Shown here piece after piece: positions 24,196-36,100 of a stretch of 64,000 nt of DNA. This DNA is from Rotaria sp. Silwood1. Taxonomy: Eukaryota; Rotifera; Eurotatoria; Philodinida; Philodinidae. A program made the position numbers and the translations under genes. The notes beneath the pieces are model-generated. The model did not search any database, was not told the origin of the DNA, and saw only the letters and a program-made list of their open reading frames with translations. Every line of letters begins with the position of its first letter. The stretch's first letter is position 1. The stretch covers positions 1-64,000 of the forward strand of contig CAJNOP010000099.1 of the NCBI GenBank assembly GCA_905250075.1, read 5' to 3'.

Positions 24196-25314
24196 TGTTC
24201 TCTATTAGAATGAGAAAGTAAATGAAGTATGTTTGGAAGAGGCCTGTTTTTATATCAAAATCCTGATGAAGAAGCAAAACAAAATAATATTTTACTCTAT
24301 TGAATTGAAAATCGATATGGCTGATAGAAGGGAAAAAAGCATTTAAATTCCACTAGACGCTTTTTTTGTTTCATTTTTCAGACGAGAAAATATGTGTTTT
24401 TGAAGAAAGACGGTATACTTTCTGATTTGATGGACAAATACTAGATAGTTAGGGATGGAGAGAATAACAAAATTTATTAGATATCTCGATGCCTTAATGT
24501 TGAAATTGAATGAGTGAAATCAACATTTGATTGTGGAATGAATTTTGTCATTTCAATCAAATCGATTTGACGACAAACATTTCACTTTCATCTCAATCTC
24601 TCATGTTTTTTTTCCATAGGATACTCAAGGGTGAGGGCGGATGACAGTAAGGATGTGCGATGAGTCAATCTCATTGATGAATAAGCTTATCAGTACAAAT
24701 TTCATTCGAGACTTCAATCATTTACTTTGCACCACGACACGTAGTTTTATCCTACCGAGCTTGAGGATGTGGAACTGAGCTCAGCTGGCTATAATCCAGA
24801 TTTCGAGGGTGTTGGTGGATGTAGGATGTGAATGAAGAAATGAAAGTACAGGCACACTCACACCCGGCCCACATCGACATTCTCGAACTAGCTTTCTCAT
24901 AGAAGCAATCCTTATGATGCTCAGTCGTACAATATTGACAAATGCATTTCATCGATCTATTCATATGTACATGGGTGTGGTTCTGAACAACTGTACGATA
25001 TTATAGTTTTTGGTCATCATCTTCGTCCGCGCTTGTCCTTTAAGTTTCCTTTGTTCCTCTTATATCACTGCAGAATTCTGAATAATCTCAGAGTGTAAGT
25101 CTGCGCATCATAAAAAGAAAGAAAATGTTCGTCTTCTTCTTCGAAAGAAAGAAAGAAATTTCAAATAGTAACAACTAAAGAAAAAAAAGAAAAAGTTTAA
25201 TATAAAACAAATGATACAGTAACAATTCATTATTTCTTTTGTTCACTATCAGCTAGTCATTTGGTGTTCTTATACAGTTGGCTCAAAAATGGAGACACTG
25301 GCCGAGACTGGAAG
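24196..25314. other. Intergenic stretch with GT-rich patches
   Basis: No supported gene. A weak GT-rich patch lies at about 24630-24660, a clearer fold-back at 24806-24875 (listed apart) and a single GGGTGTGG at about 24972. A GAAA-repeat run lies near 25140-25155. Confidence 0.45.
24806..24875. repeat. GT-rich fold-back (site 5)
   Basis: AGGGTGTTGGTGGATGTAGG begins the left arm at 24806 and CACACTCACACCCGGCCCAC forms the right arm from 24852. They are imperfect reverse complements of GTGGGT-type sequence. Confidence 0.5.
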
Positions 25315-26894
25315 TTAGGGTTTTTTGGCGCTTTGTCGACGACGTAAGAGGGAGAGAAGAAAGGTGCAAAAATAGAAGAGAATAGCCATAAGAACACATA
25401 TAATTAGCAGTGTGGGAAAATGTTTCGGATTTTTATCCATCACATCACCTGAAAACAAAATTTGAAGACATTATATTTTCAGGCAAAAAAAAATTAACCG
25501 ACCAGCAATGGTATGACATTTAATCGTTGATTAATAAAAGCAAATGATAAAGGAAAGATTGGAGAGAAAACGAAACCAGTGAATGAGCCGAGAATAAACA
25601 AACTATAAATGGATAATTCAATTGTCCACATATAAATCATCCATGTTATTGTCAATGTCAATCCATCGATTCAAAGCACAATCGATGCTCTATCAACCGA
25701 CAGAAATAGAGTCATCACAGCGCAAATCAAACAACCGATCTGAAGAAAAATCTGTTCTCACAACACTGATGACGAACTGAAAATTTGACTTACAGAATAC
25801 GAGAGCCAGTAGAGAATCATGCCTACAGAGGCATTTTTCGTTGAAATTTGAAACTGTGCTGATTTCATGTAAGCAAAATAAAATCTACCAAATGTTTGAT
25901 CGATAGTAGTGACAAAAAAACATGTAAACAACCCATAGACTGGACATGAATACTTTGTGATACAAATGATCATGACTATGTGTTTGTGACGAATATTGAG
26001 AATAATTGGGTTGAGCTTCGCCAGAAGGTGTCGTATTCATGGCAGTATAATTGACTTATTGCACTTGAGGCGTTTGACGTCGAGTTCGATGTTTACAAAT
26101 GGCAAAGACCAAATGACCGATGGTTGTCAGCAAACAAAGACTCGCTGCGAGTAAATATGGCATCTTGATATTTGTTGACGATGAAAATGAGAAAGTTTCC
26201 ATGATAGAATTAGGATTTTAAATGGATAATTCAATCGGTTCTTTGTCGAGAAATTGAACTACGAGAATATTGGCCGAGGCAGCACCAAATCCGAAGCACA
26301 AGTGAACCGTATTCAATGGAGTGGACGCATGGCTATCCCACATGGTCAATAAAAAGCTTGTACTACCTAAAACAAACATTATTCAATATCTGCATGCTTG
26401 TGAAACCTAAACAAAACTGACCGATATCAGTGAATCCTTGAGAGATTCCTTGATAGAAGGACAAAATTGATAGAACCAACAACGAGTCAATATACGGAAT
26501 AATAACAACGACTAGAACTCATCAAATGATCGAATGACAAAAGATTTAATTTCACTGATCAGCACATGCAATAGAAGACGCAACAGCAAGTAAAGCTGGA
26601 TATCGTCGAACCATTTTTTGCTTTGCTACTTCAGCTATATTTTCAGCAATATATTCACCACCTCAAGTAGCTAAAATCGTACGGATTCCAGTGAAAGTTA
26701 CACCTGTTTGAGAAATCAATATTTTCAAAGTTGGACCAACCAGTTCCGAATGAGTGCCCTATCATCAATCAATAATTCTTGTAGAGAGTAAAAATAATTG
26801 AAAGATAATCGATCAGAACAATTCAAGTGATTACCAGAACACCCGTTTTGAGCAATTCCCAAAGTCGAAAGATGTATACTTGCAGACCTGCCAT
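25315..26894 (-). pseudogene. Decayed MFS-type (sugar-transporter-like) gene
   Basis: The ATG at 26894 opens MAGLQVYIFRLWELLKTGVL. Recognisable blocks then follow on the minus strand: GTHSELVGPTLKILISQTG, YIDSLLVLSILSFYQGIS, HLCFGFGAASANILVVQF, LLAASLCLLTTIGHLVFAIC, FAYMKSAQFQIST and GSFTGFVFSPIFPLSFAFIN, ending near RRRQSAKKP (TAA 25317-25315). The order of hydrophobic helices fits a major facilitator transporter. In-frame stops interrupt it: TGA 26665-26663 (ILAT*GGEY), TAA 26220-26218, TAA 26058-26056 and TGA 25673-25671 (IVL*IDGL), with a frame change near 25970. Some introns remain plausible (for example 26836 region, 26550 region, 25500 region). The first and last stops probably replaced TGG. 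The exact transporter subfamily is uncertain. Confidence 0.75.
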
Positions 26895-27948
26895 CTTTTT
26901 TGTCTCGACTCTATCGTTCGATCTTGAAGTCATTGATTTTCTTCTTCTTCACCGACTAACAATCAAACAAACGCTAGTGACGAAATGCAAAAATAGAAAT
27001 CAAATTCATGTAATGTTTAGCATTGAAAAAGTAATGTCATGCATCCATTTCTGAGTGACAAAGATCCCGATGAGTGTCACTCTATGCGAATAAAAGAATT
27101 CTAAAGAGCAATATACAACATTCCTCTTCTTTGAAACGCCTGGACCGTTATGTCATTCACCATTCTTCCTCGCATATATATGTGTCCGTCAGTTTTGCCT
27201 GAAAATATAGATATTTTTGAGAAGAGAACGACAACAATATCAATATAACGTAAAAGACATACTCACACAAGCAATATCAACTAGTACCTTGCTTTATTGA
27301 GGAAATTGAAAGAACAAAAGTAACGGTAAGAGACTGATCCTGACAAATTCACTTGTTTTTTTATGTTTTGCTCTTCTGATATATATGCGTGCGCATTTTT
27401 ACATCATATCAAGTCATACTACATAGATCATGTATGTTTTTCTGCTTGTTTATAACTATTGCAGCGTAGTTTCTTAACTGGTTTATGGTTACTTTTGCAA
27501 TAAGGTTTTGAAACACTGTCTCTACTCCTGCAGTGATGCTCTCCCTCATATTTTGAAGTTTACAACAGCTACATCTTTCTCTATGCACTTGGATGAAGTA
27601 GACAATAAAACCATTCAAACCATCGAATAATGATAATATCGATGCTTGCCATTTATTCATCGACGTAAATGACCTTGATAACTCTATAGCGTTAAAAATA
27701 ATCTGTTTATGATGGATTTAAAATTAAAAAAAGTAAGTATCGAAGTGATACAGTATAAACTGTGAGAATAAATCTACTTATCATGAAAATTTATCCAACA
27801 GTAAGACAGACACATGAGCACGTTTTTTTATTCTAGGGAGATCTCAGCTATGGACATGTAACATCTCGATATAAATCCAGGAGCGAGAGAGCAGTAGAAA
27901 ATAAATAAGAAAATATGGAATAAATAACTGCTGTGAATATCATTTTTT
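26895..27948. other. Stretch without supported gene
   Basis: An 83-codon minus frame at 27660-27409 has no recognised domain. Nothing else was identified. Confidence 0.35.
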
Positions 27949-28008
27949 GGGGTGTGCGTGTCGGTGTGTGTCTTATATTCATTCACACCGATATCCACAT
28001 CCAAACCC
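27949..28008. repeat. GT-rich fold-back (site 6)
   Basis: GGGGTGTGCGTGTCGGTGTG at 27949-27968 faces CACACCGATATCCACATCC ending near 28001, followed by AAACCC. It lies directly beside copy 2 of the ~200-bp dispersed repeat. Confidence 0.6.
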
Positions 28009-28017
28009 TATGACAAT

Positions 28018-28217
28018 TCAAGGATCCCCCATGTGCATTTCTAACCATACAGTAACATTCTAATAAAATATCATTTGATGATTGAATTTTTATTGAAATG
28101 ATCAATCAGTTGTTAATAGTAAAACTGTCTACTGTATGTTCATACCGGTCTTGACTATATTGGCTATTATATTCAGAGAAATATATTCTTCATGGTTTTA
28201 TTCGTTTATTGAATACT
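28018..28217 (+). repeat. Dispersed ~200-bp repeat, copy 2
   Basis: Diverged direct copy of 16465-16663: CAAGGATCCCCCATGTGCAT at the start, GAATTTTTATTGAAATGAT and TTCTTCATGGTTTTATTC inside. Confidence 0.75.
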
Positions 28218-30180
28218 ATTAATGATGAAATACAAAGGATATGATACTTCTATGCTTTCAAAATCACTCGAAACAATTAATTATGTAACGATCAGTAGTT
28301 TTTATTATATGAAATAGAATATCGACATGTTTTGATCTTTTAAAAACTATCTAACATTATTAATATTCTTTTGGATTCAATTTGCAGTTCAATTACATCG
28401 ATTATTTTCTAAATATTCCGCAATTTATCAAGATAATGGCAATCGATAATATACAATCTAGTGATAAATTTTTTAAAACATAATAGCGAATTCGAAATAG
28501 TGAACTTCAAAAAAATAAACTAGATATAATAATCGAAAATGAATTCAATTATTGAAGTATCATTTCAAGTATTCTGCTATTGAGTTAAATTTTTCTCATA
28601 ATATAAAACAAAAGGTAAACTTCATTGTATCAACATAAACTATATTTATATTTAGTAATCCAGTTAATGTCAAGCTGAATCATGTGAAAGTGCAATCGTT
28701 TATACGGTAATATATATACTATTTATGCTATTCGGACCATCCACTTGAAGGTACATGTTAATTTATTAAGTGAAAAATAATATTAACTTCAGCTTCTTTT
28801 AAAATCAAATCTAATTGAATGAATGAATAAAAGAACTATCACGTAATTCGTCTTAGGTTCTTTTCGTTTTCAATTTCATATCTTGACTGTATGAAGAATG
28901 TTAACATGAATATCGAAATAGAATGGTGTATGTCTTGAATAGATTTAATCTGCTTTTGCTTCGTCTTTGAAAGTCAATGGAAATCTGGCAAATGACATTT
29001 ATCTTTTCTAGTTGGTCGATATTATTCATTTGCACATAAATAATGAGAAAGTATAGTCGATTTCATATGTTGTTCTTATTATTTCTCTTTCAATATAGGA
29101 TGAGACTAACGTACGTATGCACATACATCGCCTTTGAGCCGATTTCATACGATTTATTCTATGAAATCAGTTTTATATTATTGAACTGAAAGAAACACAA
29201 ATCTAAATTCTGATTAACATATGTTATTTTTGGACAATAGTGATAATCAAATAAACGCTGCATTTTAGATGAAAATTCTCGAAAACATATTTCTAGAAAT
29301 CGAATGTATAACTGTCAATATTCTATTTATCATATGTCTCATGCCTTAAACTGTATGCTAAATATTAATTCAATCATGAACTCACGATTACTCTTTCAAC
29401 AAGACAAAAGTATTCGTCTGTCTATGACAAACTTATGGCTGACTAACGATATCTAAATTTGAAAGTAATAATGAAGACAAAAATAAACTGTTTTCCAAAC
29501 ATCATATAATGGCCAAGACTGACGATAAAAAATCCACTTCACAAATGAAAACGTGACGTTCTTTGTATATTGGATTCGCATCTCTTTGTAAATAAGCACC
29601 CTTATTTAATTGAATTGCAAATACTATTTACGAGTTTCAACACAAATTGAATAAAAATCTATTAGCACTACGACATAATGAGAGTTTCTACTCCATGAAT
29701 AAAGGAAGAAAGATTCCATCTGCCTCTAGTTTTCATTCAAAAATCGATTTTTCAATACAAAATTTTTCAAAATGTCCCTAAAAGCTAAATCTCTTGCGAT
29801 GGTTAGAGATGAGACTAACAAAAGTTTTTGTTTCTAAATCTGTTGAGATAGCCACCATTTCAAGTGCTACATCAAACCATACGAGTTGATGGAGAATTTG
29901 ATTTTTCGACGACTTGAATAAATTATACCTCTATACTTCTATAGAGGTTTGACAGATAATCGACCTATCGTAATCATTAGAAGTAACAGTGATATAAAAC
30001 TATTAGAAATAAAGACAATAAATCAATCTGATCAATAAATGCGTCAATTCAGAGAATTTGAAGATTTTTTCTAGAAATCTGGATATCTTTAGGCGACAAA
30101 AAAATATTAGGGTAGATGAGAGTTTAGCTTGAGACCATGTGATCAGAGAAGAATCTCCGAAACTATCAATTATGATCGGT
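28218..30180. other. AT-rich stretch without supported gene
   Basis: This is where the remaining two thirds of the VPS13-like gene would be expected, reading leftwards, but no exon with a convincing family motif was found. No RNA gene or element was recognised. Confidence 0.4.
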
Positions 30181-33100
30181 TCATATTACAATCCTATGAA
30201 TTTTCTGTATAATTATCGAGATATAAATTGAGATTATTGAAAGAAAGTCATTACTGTTGTCTGATACAACTTTTATATTAGTAACTTTATTCATTGCATA
30301 AGATGAATATATCATGAGATCGAGTGCGTTTCGTACTATTTGTTTATATATAATATGTGTAAAAATAAACAAAGTATGGCAACAAAAAAAAAACACAAGG
30401 AAAGATTTCAACTATTCTTCACTGTATCATTTAGTGTGAGCATATCAATGAATATTCAAAATTATAATTGAGTTTATTTCCTTGAATAAATCACAGTCTC
30501 ATAATCAAATCATTCCTATAATTTAATTCGATAGATTTATTTTGATATAATAATAATGATGATCTATATGAATAGAAATCGAATAAAAATAATAATAATG
30601 AGTGAACAAAATTTGAAAATTACTGTTGTTTTATATCAGAATTAGTCTGACATGACATTGTTAAATTATTCAGTGAAATTGTTATATCTTTTTTATTGTT
30701 ATTTTTATCTCTTGGTTTCAATATATGACAATGAACATCTTGATAATTAAAAAGAAGGAATGAATAAATAAGAAGAAAACATATCCTACCTGTAATAATC
30801 GATGTATATGATTGTGTCAATAGAAGAAAACATTTTCGAATAGAAATATCAACTTCTACAGTTGTATAAGGTGGAAAAATAAAAACTAAAAAGTATAGAA
30901 TATAATACACAAGAGAATATAGAAAAGGAAAGTTTACAATAGAGATTGATTCGATGTAATGCTTCCATCATATTTGAATATAGTAACGGAACAGATTTTA
31001 AATGATGTATTAAACTTATGAGAGTTGTTTTTGATAATTCAATTTGACCCATTTTGGAAATTGTTGCAGCAATACGCCAACTGTTAATACATAACAAAAT
31101 ATATTCTGTATATTTATTATTACTCTAAGTGATAGATAGTTTTTACTTATTCTATCGAAAAAATTTCATAATTTGTGAAATTAAGTAGGATCTAGATTAT
31201 GTGTAAGTCTCTATGAACTTAGAATATGCAGAAAAGATTCTGTTTGTTAACTCGTGATCTCTACACCGTACATATAATTTTTAATTTGAAAGAAAATTTT
31301 ATCAAATTTTATTCTAATTTCGAATCAACAATGTGATATAACTTGCAAGACTAAAATTCAGATAGTAATCTTGATAGTAAAGCTTGAGTTTCTTAAAATA
31401 GTCATTGGTAGATTGCGATACCAGAAACAATACTCATATGTGTTTGTTTTCAATGATTATTTCTAGTACATTCTGTAGATTCAGTCAGGAGAATGAAAAT
31501 GATTTATAAGTTTTCTTATTCTTCTAAACAGATAAGATTTATTCGTATTTCTTCAAAAAACTGTCAGTTCAAGTGATTTTCACTTGTTTACCAATTTTTT
31601 AATGATTTCAAAATATCGATTTGAATATATGATAACATAGGATGCTATGAACATTATATTAGCTCATTCTTTTCACTAATAGTTGCTTCTGTAACATTAT
31701 CTTAATTAACTAAATTAGTCAATTGACCGAAAGCAGCTGGTTTGGCTAATGTTAGCAACTTGAGAGAGCTCACTTTCTACTTACTCTGTCAAATAGGCAT
31801 CATCCGAATAGATACATTTGTAAAAATTGATATCAACTAATGGTATTGATCGTAATATATGTAATTGTTGTCTATCTATGAAATAAAATAAACTATGAAT
31901 GATTAATTGTAACTAGAGAAAGATCAAAATACCTGATTGTGAGTAAATAATTTGTAGATTGCGTAGTCTCAATTTATATTTTGTATAAAATCTTAACTGT
32001 TGTGCTTCGTCCTACGTAAACAAAATTCATTTGTTTTTACTTTTAAAAACATTTAAAATAATACAACAATAATTAATTATTATCATAGTCTATATAGTAA
32101 TCAATATATAAATCTTTCTCTGCCTACTCGTAGCTCACATTAAACCAATAGTTGCATGGAGCTAGTTTTTATTACTGGGGAAAGTTGAATAAAACAGTCA
32201 GTGACATGAATTTGAAGACTCTTTAAAAAAAAAACAACCTTCTTTTTTCAATATATTGATTAATTATTAAATGGTTGGAATTTACTATCCAAAAAAAAAC
32301 TAGTCAGTGCAGCTTTTTCAGTGTTGAAATGTGGAACTTATAATTAATCTGAAGTTTCAAAACAGCGTATTAAATTAATATTGAATAAATGAATAAATCA
32401 AAGTTATAAGAATTTTAATATTTAATAAGCGCACTCTGAAATTTTATTTTATCAATACATCCCTAATGCATAATTTGTATTTACGTAGTAAAGATAATAT
32501 TTATACGAGGCATCTGAAATGTTAATAAATACTACAAATATATTAAATAAGCCATTAATTAATTGACTCATAATTTCCCTAATTATCTAATTAGTTAATT
32601 TGTTTGAAATGATCTGTAATAAGGGGGGGGGGGGGAAGGGTAACAGTTGCTATGGAAACATATCCAATAATCTATGGTTTCGCGCCATATGGTTGCTATG
32701 AGATCTTTGGAAAAGCCTTTAGTTTTCCGCCATCTTGGTAGCTAGGACCTGTGTGGGAGCCATGAACCCTTGACCTTAAAACTTACACTCACTATTTTCT
32801 TCGAAAATATACATGAGTTCCAAAAAATATACCTTGGATAATGAATTAATATCATCTTTATTATTATCTAAACATGATTTTAAGACCAAATTGTCCAAAT
32901 CAATATGAATCATGGCAGAATGTCTATAAAAACAAGTATATATTAGACAATTCGAAGAATATTTTAACTCACTTATAGAATATACCATTTTCTGGTAAAA
33001 TTAATGAAATTCCTTTTAATTGCATTGTCATATCAAAAATTTTTGATTGAGAAAGATCTCGTTCCATTTCTTCAATAGTTCTTCGTTTTATTCTATATAA

Positions 33101-36100
33101 AGAAAAAAAAACAACAACAAAGTTTTGTTCTATAAAAAAAATCAATTCAATCAACAAACTGTGATAATGTCGATATAAGTTTATCATTATTTGGATCAAA
33201 ACATTCAACAATTTTATTAATTGTTGGCTAGAAAATACATAGAACAAGAAAAAATAAATAAATAACAATTATTATCATTATAATTCTAAAGATTTCAAAT
33301 TTAGAGTATCAAATCTCTTAATTTTCAAGTATTGTCTACTTTATTATTCAATATATATTAGGATTGACGAACTCCTAAACAACTATTTGCCTTAGATTAT
33401 CCAACAGAATGTAAACTTACAGCATCATAAGTAATTTTTAATGGTTCGAGAACTAATAAAAGACGATAATCAGATTTTTTATCAATTGGCGAAAATTCTA
33501 ATTCGCTATGTATTAATGGAAGAATTGTTGTGGAAGCTGCTGTTACTAATAATGGTCGATATTGATTATCAGTTTGCATACCAAATAAAGATATTGATTG
33601 AAGATCAACTTTAAATCTAAATATCAAAAATCGAAAATCAATTGAATTATATTTAATTATTTATACAAAATATTTGATGAAACAGCTCGTCGTTTTAAAT
33701 CTAATCGAGCATCATTAATTTTAATTGGACAAAGAATTTCATTTTCTGTTGATCGAAATATTTCCGAAGTGTTATTTGTCTTTGGTAAGGATAAATTCAA
33801 TATGAGATCATTAACTTTAACTTTAATATCAATGTTAGGTGACTATAGTTAAAATAGATTATTTAAATAATCATTATTAATAATAACTTACATCTTCAGA
33901 AAAAAAATCTCCACTAGTTGTGATAGAACTAGATGTTGATGACTTTCGACGTTCTAATATAGTATAATGTATATATATATATATAACATAGGAATGAATT
34001 AGAATATTCTATTTGAATGGTATTCACCCTCTCTTGAATGACTTTTTGTTTGCCACCAAGTGTTCCACCATTTTTGATTGCTAGTAGTAGGAGGAGGAGC
34101 TGTAGAAGTTATTATTCGATTTGTTTTTATCGAATGACGATGATGATGGAGATGATGATGATAATGATTGTAGTGTCGATGATGATTATGGTGATGTCCT
34201 ATATCTTTAGTTATTGGAGCAGAATTTGTTTCTATTTCAACACTATGACGAATATAAGCCAAATTGAATACATCTAATTTTGTTTCGAGATACTTTTATA
34301 TCAAACAATAGAATTATATTATGAATATGAAGAAGAAAAAAAAACTTACTTTTAGACGTTCTTTTTGTTCTAATGTCAATTCAGTAATATTTAATGTTTG
34401 TTGTAATTGTAATTGTAATTCACGATATTCTCGACAACGATCTTTATATAAATAAAAAGTATAAGAATAAGAATATGATGAATTATTCTTACCATAAATT
34501 TTACTATAATTTTGAAATTTAATAAAATCAAGTAAATCAGAAAATTGTTTTGGATCAATATTAAGACTTAATTGTTCGATTTGAATATCAATATTATATG
34601 CTGGACGTTCAAAATTATATTCACCTGGTTGTAATATTATTGTTAAATTAATGATTGGATTTATTGGATAAAGAACTATGTGAAATAAATAAGATTTATT
34701 TTCGAAGAAATTTTAATAATATATATACAAACGATAGTTCATTTCGTCTGTTTTTGGCATATAACTATATGTAGCTATTTTAGATTTTAAATCCTCCTAA
34801 AATATGACAGATGATATTTAAATTTTTTAAACTATTGAAACATCTGTTGTACATTGTTTTTATCTTATTTCCGTATACATTGAAATTTATTTATGTAAAA
34901 GTTTGAAATCTTATTATATTATGCAAATTGTTTTGTTAAAAGTAAAAAAAAAAATGAAACTTGCATTAAAATTTCGATAGTTTTTCACTAAGAAATATGA
35001 GCTGATATAGATTGAAATACTATGATTTTTAAGAAAAACAAATCTACAATAGAGATTTTAAAGCTTTAAATTTCCAAGATGATTTTGTGAGATTGTTTTT
35101 CTTCTATTTAGTCTAAAAAAATCTTTAGAAATAAGAAGATTTTAAAAAAGTCTCATAAAAGTTTCAACTATTGCTGTCAAAGAGAACAAGAAGGATTACT
35201 AAACTAAGCTCTCCATCACTAATATATACGTTTATTTATTTAGCTGCACATGGGAATGATAATCTAGGAAAATTGTCCGCGCAAGACTTTAAAATCTCGA
35301 TTCTTATACATTAGTCTTTCGATCCTATGAACTTATTTTCAGTATCAAAATTTTTCACATAGCTTCGTAAAACCTATTCTGATATACGAAATTCAATATA
35401 TTCATTATTTTGTTAACTAATGTTTGCAATTAACAATCTGTTAGTTAACATGCAAAGCAATTTTTATGTAATGTCTTCTAAATAAATTAATATTGAGTTA
35501 TTATTTCTTTAGTATTCTTTATTCGATTATTTAGATCTGTAGTGTTATTTGAATATTAAATACTAACCACAACATCATCAAATGACATATCAATTCTTGA
35601 TTTACATTTTGTATTCCAATAGAGTGAAAGTGCATGAATTTCTTTCATCTAAAATAATTCATATAAATAATGTAATAAAAAAAGAAAAATTTTTAACCTT
35701 GAAAATTACAAGTGAATTCTCTTTAATTCTTCCAATTGATTGATGATTTGTTGTTGTCTAAATAAATAGTTTTTTTGTATTTCTTGAAAAATTTTATTAT
35801 TTATATTTAAAAATTTTACAGTCATTTCAAGATGATGTATAGTAAGTCCAAATGAAAATGGATGTCCTAATTTTGTTGTTGATATTGTTTCATAACTAAT
35901 ATGTAAATTTTCAATAGTTATTTCAAGATTTTGCATTATTTGTAATCTCATTCGTTCAATAAATGTTGTTTCTTTTTCATCAAGTTTTTTATTATCTTAA
36001 ATAGATTTTATTAAAAATAAAAGACAAAAAATTTGAACTATACTAACTTAATGCTGCTTTTCTTAAATTATCAACTTTTCGTTGAACACGTCGCATTTTG

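Noticed and set aside
18994..26894. Possible alternative genetic code with TGA read as Trp
   Set aside because: The same genes also contain TAA stops and frameshifts, and the intact receptor-like gene ends at TGA (7291-7289).
34038..34277. Plus-strand Met/Ile-rich open frame
   Set aside because: Antisense shadow of the His-rich VPS13 exon (34292-34028).
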